Below, one piece after another: positions 19,061-30,285 of a stretch of 64,000 nt of DNA (its first letter is position 1; the number at the start of each line of letters is the position of its first letter). The stretch is taken from contig NZ_MVHF01000001.1 in NCBI RefSeq assembly GCF_002086485.1, forward strand, positions 62,001-126,000, in the 5' to 3' direction. The notes under the pieces were generated by a model. The model was given only the letters and a program-made list of their open reading frames with translations. It made no database searches and had not been told where the DNA came from. Both the position numbers and the translations under genes were made by a program. Origin of the DNA: Mycobacterium aquaticum. Lineage in GTDB: Bacteria > Actinomycetota > Actinomycetes > Mycobacteriales > Mycobacteriaceae.

Positions 19061-19926
19061 GCCACGACGCCGGTCAGGTATGCGACGCTGCTGCGCACAT
19101 CGCGGACCGGTCCTTCGTCGGTCGGCTCACCGTCGAGGATCGTGTCCTGCTCCATGACGAACCAGCCGTCGAAACCGTTGTTCCGCAACACCGAAACGAT
19201 CCCGGCGATATCGACGTCCCCGGTGCCCAGCGGCGTGTACATGCCCGCCCGCACGGCGTCGGTGTAGGTGAGCTCTCCCGATTGCACGCGGGCGGCCAGG
19301 GCGGCGTCGACATCCTTGAGGTGCGTGTGCTGGATGCGGTGCGGCACGGCCTTCGCCAGCTCGAGCGGGTCGGTTCCGCCGATCAGCAGATGCCCGGTGT
19401 CCAGGCACAGCGGGATGGCCGAGCCGGCGAGCACGCGATCGACGTCGCCACGGGTCTCCACCATGGTCCCGACATGCGGGTGCAGCACCGCGAGCAGGCC
19501 TGCCGCGGCGGCCAGATCTGAGAGCCGGTCCAGATTGGCCAGCAGGGTGGCCCATTGGTCCTCATCGAGTGTGGGCCGCGAGTCATACCCGTCGGCTCCG
19601 GTGGCGGCGGCCAGCACCACGACACCCGCGCCGGCCGCACGTAGGGAGGCCAGCGGCCCGGCCAGATCGTCGGCCGGGTCGTGGCCCGCGTCGTGCAGCA
19701 CGACAGGGACGAACCCGCCGACACACGAGAGCCCATGTGCGTCAAGGACCTCGGTCAGCTCGGCCGGATCGGCGGGCAGAAATCCGTCGGGTCCCAGTTC
19801 GGTTGCGGTGAGTCCGGTGTCGCGCATCTCGGCGAGCACCCGGTCGCGGTGCAGCTGGTAACCCCAGCCGGGCACCTCGCAGACGCCCCACGAGATCGGC
19901 GCTCCGGCAATCTTTATGGTGCTCAC
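19057..19926 (-). CDS. TIM-barrel inosose dehydratase-like protein (second IolE-type)
   Basis: A 289-aa xylose-isomerase-like barrel. It starts MSTIKIAGAPISWGVCEVPG and has TATELGPDGFLPADP, the same SWG...ELGP..G.LP pattern as the iolE-like gene at 1353-2258. Ligand-like segments are LHPHVGTMVETRGD, CLDTGHLLIGG and HTHLKDVD. GTG 19926 overlaps the preceding dehydrogenase stop by 4 nt. The likely chemistry is dehydration or epimerisation of a keto-cyclitol produced by the neighbouring dehydrogenase. The paralogy with IolE suggests a different cyclitol rather than redundancy, but that is inference. Confidence 0.8.
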   Translation of the reverse strand: MSTIKIAGAPISWGVCEVPGWGYQLHRDRVLAEMRDTGLTATELGPDGFLPADPAELTEVLDAHGLSCVGGFVPVVLHDAGHDPADDLAGPLASLRAAGAGVVVLAAATGADGYDSRPTLDEDQWATLLANLDRLSDLAAAAGLLAVLHPHVGTMVETRGDVDRVLAGSAIPLCLDTGHLLIGGTDPLELAKAVPHRIQHTHLKDVDAALAARVQSGELTYTDAVRAGMYTPLGTGDVDIAGIVSVLRNNGFDGWFVMEQDTILDGEPTDEGPVRDVRSSVAYLTGVVA

Positions 19927-20930
19927 GCGTTCCGAACCTCCTCGATTCGCACGGGAACTCCGCGCCGCAACGACTCGGTGGCCGCCTCGGCGAGCCAGGC
20001 CACCTCGACGGCGTCGGCCACGGTGGCACCCGGAATCGCCTCGCCCTTGACGACCGAGACGAAACCGGCCAGCTCGGCGCGGAACGCGTCGGTGAAGCGG
20101 TCCATGAAGAAATGATGGTAGGGACCGGTCGGAAAGTCGTTGTGGGGGTCGGTGTTACGCATCGGCACACCCTGGTCCCAGCCGGCGACGACCGTGTCGT
20201 GGAAACCGTGCACCTCCAGCCGGCAGTCGTAGCCGCGCGCGTTGTACCGCGCCGCGGAGACGATGCCCATGGCGCCGCCATCGAACTTCACCACCACTGC
20301 GGCGGTGTCGACGTCGCCGTACTGGGCGAACCGTGGGTCGCCCTGATTGGTTCCGGTGGCGTACACCTCGACGGCGTTCTGCCCGGTGATCCAGCGCAAC
20401 ACGTCGAAGTCGTGGACGGCGCAATCGCGGAAGATGCCGCCGGATCCGGCGATGTACTCCATCGGCGGCGGAGCCGGGTCCATCGTGGTGCTGCGCACGG
20501 TGTGCAGCGGGCCCAGCGCGCCGGAATCCACGGCTTGTTTGGCCGCGGCGAACGCGACGTCGAACCGACGCTGGTAACCGACCTGGACCGGGACCCCTGA
20601 TCTGGCGATCACGTCGGCCACATGTGCGCTCTCGGCGGCGGTTGCGGCGATGGGCTTTTCGCAGAAGGTCGGCAGGCCGCGGTGCACGGCGGCCAGGGTC
20701 AGCTCGGCGTGCGCCGGGGTCGCGGCCGCGACGACGACGCCGTCGACACCTGAGTCGAGCAGGTCTTCGACTGAATCAGCAGGCGTGGCACCATGTTTGG
20801 TGGCGACGGCAGCCACCACGTCGGGCCGTTCGTCGGCAACGACCAGCCGGTCGATGCCGTCGAGGTTCGACAGGGTGTCCACGTGGAAGGCGCCGATGCG
20901 GCCCAATCCGATCACGCCGAGGGTGGTCAT
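19923..20930 (-). CDS. Gfo/Idh/MocA-family oxidoreductase, inositol 2-dehydrogenase-like
   Basis: A 335-aa NAD-dependent dehydrogenase: GLGRIGAFHVDTL (Rossmann), GLPTFCEKPIAAT (EKP) and GGIFRDCAVHDFDVLRW (catalytic His-x-x-Asp with upstream Asp). The sequence VGYQRRFDVAFAAAK is typical of the inositol dehydrogenase branch. ATG 20930 overlaps the dioxygenase stop by 4 nt (ATGA). It is followed directly by an IolE-type barrel, so the pair repeats the iolG-iolE arrangement in a separate operon. A cyclitol substrate is likely but not fixed by sequence. Confidence 0.84.
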   Translation of the reverse strand: MTTLGVIGLGRIGAFHVDTLSNLDGIDRLVVADERPDVVAAVATKHGATPADSVEDLLDSGVDGVVVAAATPAHAELTLAAVHRGLPTFCEKPIAATAAESAHVADVIARSGVPVQVGYQRRFDVAFAAAKQAVDSGALGPLHTVRSTTMDPAPPPMEYIAGSGGIFRDCAVHDFDVLRWITGQNAVEVYATGTNQGDPRFAQYGDVDTAAVVVKFDGGAMGIVSAARYNARGYDCRLEVHGFHDTVVAGWDQGVPMRNTDPHNDFPTGPYHHFFMDRFTDAFRAELAGFVSVVKGEAIPGATVADAVEVAWLAEAATESLRRGVPVRIEEVRNA

Positions 20931-22084
20931 GGGGTTCTCCGTTCGTTCTGTGCGGCGAGGATGGTGTCGAGTTCGTTCACGTCGAGGTCGTCGGCCAGCC
21001 CGGCCAGCACGGTGTCGACCTGGCTGGGCGGGGCCAGGCTGCCGATGGGTTGGTCATGGTCGAGATTGGTGGGGAACGCGTAGCCCTCCGCCGTCGCGTT
21101 GACGACGTTGGCCAGCTCCTGTTCGGAGCGGCCGGACTTCTTCATGGCCAGCAGCGCCGGGTACACCGCGCGGACCATCGCGGTGCGGTCCAGCGATTCC
21201 ATCGCCCGGCCGAACGGGGAGGAGATCTGCAGCAGGTTGGCCATCCGCCGGATGCCAGTCGAGGTGTTGGCGCCGGCCCCGTGATAGAGCGCGGGGTTGA
21301 AGAACACCGCATCGCCCTTGGCCAACGGAATCTGCACCTGGTGAGTCGCAAAGAACTCGATGAACTCGGGCCGGTAGAACGCGATGTAGCCGGCCTCGAA
21401 GCGCTGCGAATACGGCAGCAGCATGGTCGGGCCGCTCGCCAGGGGCATGTCGCAATGAGCCACTGCGCCTTGCAGGGTCAGCGCGGGCGAGAGCCGGTGC
21501 AGATGGGCCGGATAGTCGGCCAGCTGATCGGGGCTGACGAACCCCAGGTGATAGTCGCGGTGCGGAACCTGCGCTGCTCCACCGGGATTGACGACGTTGA
21601 CCTGGGAGGTCACCTGATAGCGCGGACCCAGCCAGGCTTGCGACACCAACGCGAGCGTGTCGTTGGCGTAGTACTCGGCGAACACCGTGGGGGAGTGCAA
21701 TGCCAGCTTCTGCGCTGCGTTCCAGATGCGGTCGTTGGCGCCGGCCTTGCCGAAATGGTCGCCCGCGGCGGCGCCCTCGGCGTGCTGGGCTTCGATCAAT
21801 TCCGTGAATGCGGCGCTTGCGGCGTCGATCACCGTGTGGTCGAACGCGTCGGTGAACACGACCACACCGGGACCGTCGGTCAGCGCCTGGATCAGCTCGG
21901 ACTGCAGGGCCTTGCGGTCGGTGGGTGCGGATGCCGCGTACACCGGCACGTTCGCGCGGATGTCCACGGCGTGCGGGTAATCGGTGGGGTCGGTTTCGCG
22001 GGACACCTGCTCACGGAAATCATCCAGCGAACAATCGGATTCGGTGATCCACGGGCGATGGACGGTGGTCAGTCGAGCGGCCAT
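20927..22084 (-). CDS. Phytanoyl-CoA dioxygenase (PhyH)-family Fe(II)/2-oxoglutarate oxygenase
   Basis: A 385-aa protein whose core fits the PhyH fold: the metal motif His-x-Asp in VPHRDYHLGF, the distal His in ALYHGAGANTS and a downstream Arg in GIRRMANLLQ for 2-oxoglutarate. It is the first gene of the four-gene operon with two dehydrogenases and an IolE-type barrel. ATG 22084 (MAARLTTVHRP) is chosen; an upstream in-frame ATG at 22126 would add 14 residues without support. Such enzymes hydroxylate or oxidatively demethylate small molecules. Beside cyclitol genes, oxidative demethylation of an O-methyl-inositol is an attractive but untested idea. Confidence 0.82.
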   Translation of the reverse strand: MAARLTTVHRPWITESDCSLDDFREQVSRETDPTDYPHAVDIRANVPVYAASAPTDRKALQSELIQALTDGPGVVVFTDAFDHTVIDAASAAFTELIEAQHAEGAAAGDHFGKAGANDRIWNAAQKLALHSPTVFAEYYANDTLALVSQAWLGPRYQVTSQVNVVNPGGAAQVPHRDYHLGFVSPDQLADYPAHLHRLSPALTLQGAVAHCDMPLASGPTMLLPYSQRFEAGYIAFYRPEFIEFFATHQVQIPLAKGDAVFFNPALYHGAGANTSTGIRRMANLLQISSPFGRAMESLDRTAMVRAVYPALLAMKKSGRSEQELANVVNATAEGYAFPTNLDHDQPIGSLAPPSQVDTVLAGLADDLDVNELDTILAAQNERRTP

Positions 22085-22239
22085 GACAGACAGTCTTGCG
22101 GTGTTCTGTGACACAATCAACGGCAAAAAGCCCTCAAAAAACCATCACCTTTCCCGGCGAAAAGACACTGGGGTCCGCGAACGGCGGCGTGTCGCGTACC
22201 GCAGCGACTGCTCGCGAGAAGAAGGAAGCGAGAGGCCAC
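22085..22239. promoter_or_regulatory. Divergent promoter region between dioxygenase operon and LacI-2
   Basis: A 155-nt divergent region that must hold the promoters of both the PhyH operon and LacI-2. It contains a run of A/T-richer sequence (about 22120-22150) and a short TGTGACACA palindrome near 22106-22114. No long perfect LacI-type palindrome like the one at LacI-1 was found. Confidence 0.4.
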
Positions 22240-23241
22240 ATGGCACACCGGTACAAGGTGCGCGAGATCGCGCAACAGTGCGGGCTGAGCGAGGCCACTG
22301 TCGACCGCGTGCTCAACGATCGCCCCGGTGTGCGGGAGAACACCCGCGCCGAGGTGCAGCAGGCGATCGCTGACCTGGACAAACAGCGGGCGCAGCTGCG
22401 GCTCAACGGCCGACGTTTCCTGATCGACGTGATCATGCATACGCCGCAACGGTTTTCCGATGCCTTCCGGTCGGCGGTCGAGGCCGAACTGCCTGCCTTT
22501 GCGCCCGCGCTGGTGCGTGCGCGGTTCCACCTGTGGGAATCGGGGACAACCGCGCAGATGGTCGACGCGCTGACGCGGATCCGCGGCAGCCACGGGGTGG
22601 TCCTCAAGGCGCAGGACGAACCCGACGTGGTCGAGGCGATCGATCGGCTCGTCGGATCGGGTGTACCGGTGGTCACCTACGCCACCGACGTGCCGACGAG
22701 CATGCGCTGCGGTTATGTCGGGATCGACAACCACGGCGCCGGGCTCACCGCCGCATACCTGGTGGATCAGTGGCTCGGCGCCACCGCAGCGGATGTTTTG
22801 ATCACCGTGAGCCGCACGGTTTTCCGCGGCGAGGGCGAGCGGGAGATGGGGTTCAGGTCAGGTTTGCGGGCGTCGGGGCGGGCCGTCGTCGAGGTCACCG
22901 ACAGCGACGGTATCGACGCGACGACCGAACGCCTGGTGTTCGACGCCCTGCAGCGTCATCCGTCGGTGCGCGCGGTGTACTCGCCCGGTGGCGGCAACAC
23001 GGCGACCCTGGCGGCATTCGACCGGCTCGGCCGGGACTGCAGCGTCTTCATCGCCCACGACCTGGACGCCGACAACCGGCGTCTGCTGCGCGACGGCAGG
23101 ATTTCGGCGGTGCTGCACAACGACCTGCGGGCCGATGCCCGGACGGCGGTGCGGCTGATCCTGCAGCAGAACGGCGCTCTGCCTGCCGAGGCTGCCAAGC
23201 CGACGCCGATCCAGATCGTCACGCCGTACAACCTGCCTTGA
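22240..23241 (+). CDS. LacI-family transcriptional regulator (LacI-2)
   Basis: A 333-aa LacI-type regulator. The HTH is YKVREIAQQCGLSEATVDRV with LNDRPGVRENTRAEVQQA. The effector domain (about 60-330) resembles ribose/inositol periplasmic binding proteins, with VVTYATDVPTSMRCGYVGID and VYSPGGGNTATLAA. ATG 22240 has GAGAGG upstream. It is divergent from the PhyH/dehydrogenase operon and 101 nt upstream of a PfkB kinase on the same strand, so it probably controls both. The HTH differs from LacI-1, consistent with a different operator and ligand. Confidence 0.85.
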   Translation: MAHRYKVREIAQQCGLSEATVDRVLNDRPGVRENTRAEVQQAIADLDKQRAQLRLNGRRFLIDVIMHTPQRFSDAFRSAVEAELPAFAPALVRARFHLWESGTTAQMVDALTRIRGSHGVVLKAQDEPDVVEAIDRLVGSGVPVVTYATDVPTSMRCGYVGIDNHGAGLTAAYLVDQWLGATAADVLITVSRTVFRGEGEREMGFRSGLRASGRAVVEVTDSDGIDATTERLVFDALQRHPSVRAVYSPGGGNTATLAAFDRLGRDCSVFIAHDLDADNRRLLRDGRISAVLHNDLRADARTAVRLILQQNGALPAEAAKPTPIQIVTPYNLP

Positions 23242-23342
23242 TCATCAATTGTTCAGCTCACAGTCCATCCCGCTACCATTTCGCCCCACGGCCACGCGCG
23301 TGCGCCAAGACCACATAGACCAGCCCGGGGGAGATCCGTTCG

Positions 23343-24185
23343 ATGTCGAAACAGCTAGTCCCGGGCGTGACCGTGCTGGGGAATCTGGCGATCGACGTCA
23401 TCGACGGTGCGCCGCCCAGTCCTGGTGGTTGTGCGTCGTTCGCCGGGGTGGCGCTGGAGTCGGCGATGGGCATGCGGCACATCGTGGCGATGGGCGCCGA
23501 GGCCGACCATGAGTTGTTCGACGGCGTGCTGGACCGCTTCGGGTCGATGGTGCGGTTCCTGCCCGCAGACCGCACGAGCGGCTTCCGCCTCGATTACGAC
23601 GACACCGATCACCGGCACATGTCCGTCGACGCGCTCGGGCCGGTGTGGACGCCTGCCGATATCGACGCCGATGACCCGCAGACCACCTGGATCCACCTGG
23701 CCCCGCTGCTGCGCACCGATTTCCCCGCTGACACGCTCGCGCACCTGGCTGCCCGTGGCCACCGCATCGCCTACGACGGCCAGGGACTGGTTCGTGCCGA
23801 CCGGCTGGGCCCTCTGGTCCAGGACCGGAACTTCTCGTGGGATCTGCTGCGTCATCTCGATGTGCTCAAACTGGCCGAGGACGAGGCGGTGATCGTCGCC
23901 GACGGCCCGTTCGACGCCGCGGTCGCCGAGCGGCTCGGGGTGCCGGAGATCGTGGTCACCTACGGCTCCGAGGGCTGCGACATCTATACCGACGGCACGG
24001 TGGTCCGCGTGCCCGCGGCCTGGCGGGTGATGGGCGTGCAGACCACCGGGGCCGGAGACATGTTCACCGCGTGTTACGTCGCCAACCGGGCTGCCGGGGC
24101 AAGTCCCTGCCGCGCCGCTGAGCTGGCCAGTGAGCTGGTGGCGCGCGAGCTCGACAAACGTGTCCAGGTGGTACCGGAACTGTAG
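23343..24185 (+). CDS. PfkB-family carbohydrate kinase
   Basis: A 280-aa ribokinase-family kinase, on the short side for the family. The N-terminal signature is GNLAIDVIDGAPPSPGGCAS and the C-terminal one TTGAGDMFTACYVANRAAG with the catalytic Asp. A GGGGGAG Shine-Dalgarno precedes ATG 23343. It follows LacI-2 and closes the second sugar/cyclitol region. It is clearly distinct from iolC (5965-6972) and the ribokinase at 59398-60258. It may phosphorylate the product of the dehydrogenase/isomerase steps encoded upstream; the substrate is unknown. Confidence 0.82.
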   Translation: MSKQLVPGVTVLGNLAIDVIDGAPPSPGGCASFAGVALESAMGMRHIVAMGAEADHELFDGVLDRFGSMVRFLPADRTSGFRLDYDDTDHRHMSVDALGPVWTPADIDADDPQTTWIHLAPLLRTDFPADTLAHLAARGHRIAYDGQGLVRADRLGPLVQDRNFSWDLLRHLDVLKLAEDEAVIVADGPFDAAVAERLGVPEIVVTYGSEGCDIYTDGTVVRVPAAWRVMGVQTTGAGDMFTACYVANRAAGASPCRAAELASELVARELDKRVQVVPEL

Positions 24186-24495
24186 GTATGACCCGCTGGC
24201 CAAGTGCTAGCCCACAGCTACTCATCGGTAGCTTTTCCTTAGAGAATGACATTCTCCTGAACGTGACGAATACCACAATTGTGTCTCACTTCAGCGAGCT
24301 TCACGTCACTGAACAGCACCTTCGATCAGGGATCGCCCGCGTGTCGGGCTACGCCGCGGTAAAGGCCAACCTAAGAGCAGTGCAATAATCGGTACTGCTA
24401 GTGACATCAAAATTTTGGCGCACGCCGAACCGACGGCGCGCCCCTGCGGGGCAGCGACACGGTGAGGCGGCCGAACAGCGTGAAAGGCGGGAGCC
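24186..24495. promoter_or_regulatory. Upstream region of korA with a 15-bp palindrome
   Basis: A 310-nt region without a gene. GAGAATG-A-CATTCTC (24242-24256) is a perfect 15-bp palindrome and a candidate operator. An AT-rich stretch (about 24380-24416) and a small GC hairpin GCCCC-TGC-GGGGC (24440-24452) lie between it and the korA Shine-Dalgarno (GGGAG before 24496). No confident -10 was picked. Confidence 0.5.
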
Positions 24496-26426
<1,931 letters not shown>

Positions 26427-26430
<4 letters not shown>

Positions 26431-27539
26431 CAACAGCGAGAAGCGAAACGGATCGCGCATCGAGTCAGTTGATCGGTGCAGACCTCGGATTGACCGCCGG
26501 CCTGACGAAGACCGCGCTGGTGCCCACCACCGACACCCCGCAGAAGGGCAAGGACTTCACCAGCGACCAGGAGGTCCGCTGGTGCCCCGGATGCGGTGAC
26601 TACGTCATCCTCAACACCATCCGCAACTTCCTGCCGGAGCTGGGCCTGCGTCGCGAGAACATCGCGTTCATCAGTGGCATCGGCTGCTCCAGCCGCTTCC
26701 CGTACTACCTGGAGACCTACGGTTTCCACTCCATCCACGGCCGCGCCCCGACCATCGCGACCGGCTTGGCGCTGGCCCGGCCGGACCTGTCGGTCTGGGT
26801 CGTGACCGGTGACGGCGACGCACTGTCGATCGGTGGCAACCACCTGATCCACGCGCTGCGCCGCAACATGAATCTCACGATCCTGCTGTTCAACAACCGG
26901 ATCTACGGTCTCACCAAGGGCCAGTACTCGCCGACGTCGGAGACCGGGAAGGTCACCAAGTCGACCCCGATGGGCTCGCTCGACTACCCGTTCAACCCGG
27001 TCTCGCTGGCCCTCGGCGCCGAGGCGACGTTCGTCGGCCGCGCGCTGGACTCCGACCGCAAGGGCCTGTCCGAGGTGCTGCGCGCCGCCGCCGCCCACCG
27101 CGGCGCTGCGCTCGTGGAGATCATGCAGGACTGCCCGATCTTCAACGACGGTTCGTTCGACGCGCTGCGCAAGGAGGGCGCCGAGGACCGGTTGATCAAC
27201 CTGCGCCACGGCGAGCCGATCACCTTCGGCGCCGACGGCGAGTACTGCGTGGTCCAGTCCGGCTACGGCCTCGAAGTCGCCAAGACCGCCGACGTGTCCG
27301 CCGAGCAGATCGTGGTGCACAACGCCCAGATCGAGGATCCGGCGTATGCGTTCGCGCTGTCGCGGCTCTCGGAGCAGAACCTCGAGCACATGGTGATGGG
27401 CATCTTCCGTCAGGTCGCCAAGCCGACCTATGACGACGCCGCCCGTGCACAGATCAGCTCGGCGCGCGAGGCCAAGGCTCACGACACGGCAGCCCTGCAG
27501 GCGCTGCTGCGCGGTAAAGATACTTGGACTGTCGACTGA
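26427..27539 (+). CDS. korB: 2-oxoglutarate:ferredoxin oxidoreductase, beta subunit
   Basis: A 370-aa TPP-binding subunit. Cysteines in RWCPGCGDYV and SGIGCSSRFPYY, with a later Cys near ALVEIMQDCPIF, fit the [4Fe-4S] ligand pattern of the family, and TGDGDALSIGGNHL followed by LFNNRIYGLTKGQYSPTS is the TPP/Mg site. ATG 26427 overlaps the korA stop (ATGA), so the two are co-translated. It completes the KorAB heterodimer; electrons go to a ferredoxin encoded elsewhere. Confidence 0.94.
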
Positions 27540-27560
27540 GCTGCGTCGGTTCACCCTTGT

Positions 27561-27658
27561 GCTCCTCGAGTTCGCGGACCTGCCTTCTGCTCCTCGCGTG
27601 CGCGCCTGTCTAACCGCTCCTCGCGTGCGCGCCTGTCTAACCGCTCCTCGCGTGCGCG
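27561..27658 (+). repeat. 27-nt direct tandem repeat between korB and mobA
   Basis: Two exact 27-nt copies beginning GCTCCTCGCGTGCGCGCCTG occupy 27589-27615 and 27616-27642; a third, truncated copy covers 27643-27658. A degenerate copy (27561-27588) precedes them. The array ends a few bases before the mobA -10. This looks like replication-slippage expansion; copy number could vary among strains. Confidence 0.85.
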
Positions 27659-27663
27659 TGCGC

Positions 27664-27669
27664 TAACGT
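27664..27669 (+). promoter_or_regulatory. mobA -10 hexamer (leaderless)
   Basis: TAACGT lies 7 nt before the mobA GTG with no Shine-Dalgarno, which predicts that transcription starts at the start codon. The tandem repeat ends just upstream and overlaps the -35 region. Confidence 0.6.
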
Positions 27670-27676
27670 CACGGGC

Positions 27677-28246
27677 GTGACATCGCCCGTGCCGTTGGCT
27701 GCAGTGGTCCTTGCGGGTGGAGCCTCCCGCCGTATGGGCCGCGACAAGGCCACACTCCCGTTCGAGGGTTCGACGCTGGTAGAGCGCGTGGTCGCCGCGG
27801 TCAGCGTTCGTTGTTCACCGGTGTTCGTCATCGCCGCGCCCGGCCAGCCGTTACCGACCCTCACTGCGCAGGTGCTTCGCGACGAGATCCGCGGCGTGGG
27901 TCCGCTGGTCGCGACGGGCCGTGGGCTGCGCGCGGCCGCTGATGCCGGCCGTGAGCTGGCCTTCGTCTGTGCGGTCGACATGCCGTACCTGTCCGCCGCG
28001 CTCATCGATGAGCTGGTCGCCCCGGCTGTCCGGCTCCATGCCGACATCGTGCTGCCGTGGGACGGTCGCGATCACTACCTGGCGGGCATCTACCGCAGTG
28101 CGCTTACCGACCGCATCGCCGAGTTGGTGGCAGCGGGTGAACGCAGCATGCGGGCGCTGGCCGAATCCGTCGACACCCAGCGAGTGGTGCTGGCCGCCGA
28201 AGAGCCCGCGCTGACCAACGTCAACACCACCGCAGACCTGCCGTGA
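27677..28246 (+). CDS. mobA: Molybdenum cofactor guanylyltransferase
   Basis: A 189-aa nucleotidyltransferase that transfers GMP from GTP to Mo-molybdopterin. The signature [20 protein letters not shown] at the N-terminus is diagnostic, and the metal-binding Asp is in [12 protein letters not shown] 27677 fits a leaderless start 7 nt after TAACGT. The order korA-korB-mobA is the mycobacterial one (Rv2455c-Rv2453c). Length is normal for the actinobacterial form. Confidence 0.88.
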   Translation: MTSPVPLAAVVLAGGASRRMGRDKATLPFEGSTLVERVVAAVSVRCSPVFVIAAPGQPLPTLTAQVLRDEIRGVGPLVATGRGLRAAADAGRELAFVCAVDMPYLSAALIDELVAPAVRLHADIVLPWDGRDHYLAGIYRSALTDRIAELVAAGERSMRALAESVDTQRVVLAAEEPALTNVNTTADLP

Positions 28247-29030
28247 GGGGTCCGGCGCTGGCGTTCTGCAGGTCAGCAAATAACGCATTTGCAGTCTTAT
28301 AAAGCTGAATTTATCGTTTCGATATTATTCGGCAATTTTCTATTCATATTTGATGGGCGCCCATTTCGGATGATCCGGAGCCCCGCGGTCGGTGCAGGCC
28401 TTGAGGGTCGACGAAAGTTCTTGTGCCCGTGTTGGTTTGGTCGATTCGACTCGATCGGGTCGAGGTGACGGTCATCGAACATGCCGCCCGGAACGCCGGA
28501 AAAAGTGGCGTTGACCGCGCTGTCTAAGAGAATCTGAGAATCCGACGCGCCGTCTGATGTGGCGGAGGCGCTTCCGGAGTGAGTGAAACGAACTGTGCGA
28601 TAACAGATTAACGGATCGACCTACCTCGCCTCCGGTTTCGGGGTGATCGCGCCGCGATACAACATCCGTTGTGTATCAACGCTTTTCGCGATAAGTGAGG
28701 CCACTCTGCCGCGGTGCTCGCAGCGAACAAATTCGACGGCCTAGCGTTTGTAGCACTCGTCAATGGCACTGACCAGTCGTTTTGTGCCGGTTCGCGGCTG
28801 TCTGGGTCGGTTTTCATGCGGTTTTCCGGTGGCTCAGGTCACAAAATGGCGGTGATATGCGTCACTTTATGCTGGTAGAAGGTTTAACGGCGGAACCCGG
28901 ACAAATGCAGAGTTGACCTGCATAAACGAATCTCTCATCGTCCCGTGATCTGACCGTTATCTTTCCGCGATCGGTTCTAGATCGATATGACTTCTCTTCG
29001 AGACCTTTGTACGGTCCCTAGCGTCTCCAA
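28247..29030. other. Long AT-rich intergenic region upstream of rpfE, with CRP-like site
   Basis: About 780 nt with no convincing gene; short frames on both strands lack start signals and codon bias. The stretch about 28270-28365 is strikingly AT-rich for this genome. GTGA-N6-TCAC (28852-28865) fits the core of a mycobacterial CRP site, with another GTCACA half-site at 28838-28843. A possible -10 TAGCGT lies at 29019-29024. M. tuberculosis has small hypothetical genes here that I cannot recognise in this sequence. Confidence 0.5.
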
Positions 29031-29571
<541 letters not shown>

Positions 29572-29597
29572 TCAGGCGCAAGCCAGACGCTTGGTAA

Positions 29598-30281
<684 letters not shown>

Positions 30282-30285
30282 GACG

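Noticed and set aside
27561..27658. CRISPR array
   Set aside because: The repeat units are directly abutted with no unique spacers, and there are no cas genes; it is a simple tandem repeat.
28297..28817. Two short minus-strand frames (61 and 69 codons) upstream of rpfE
   Set aside because: No RBS, no recognisable motifs and composition unlike the neighbouring genes; one lies in the AT-rich block.
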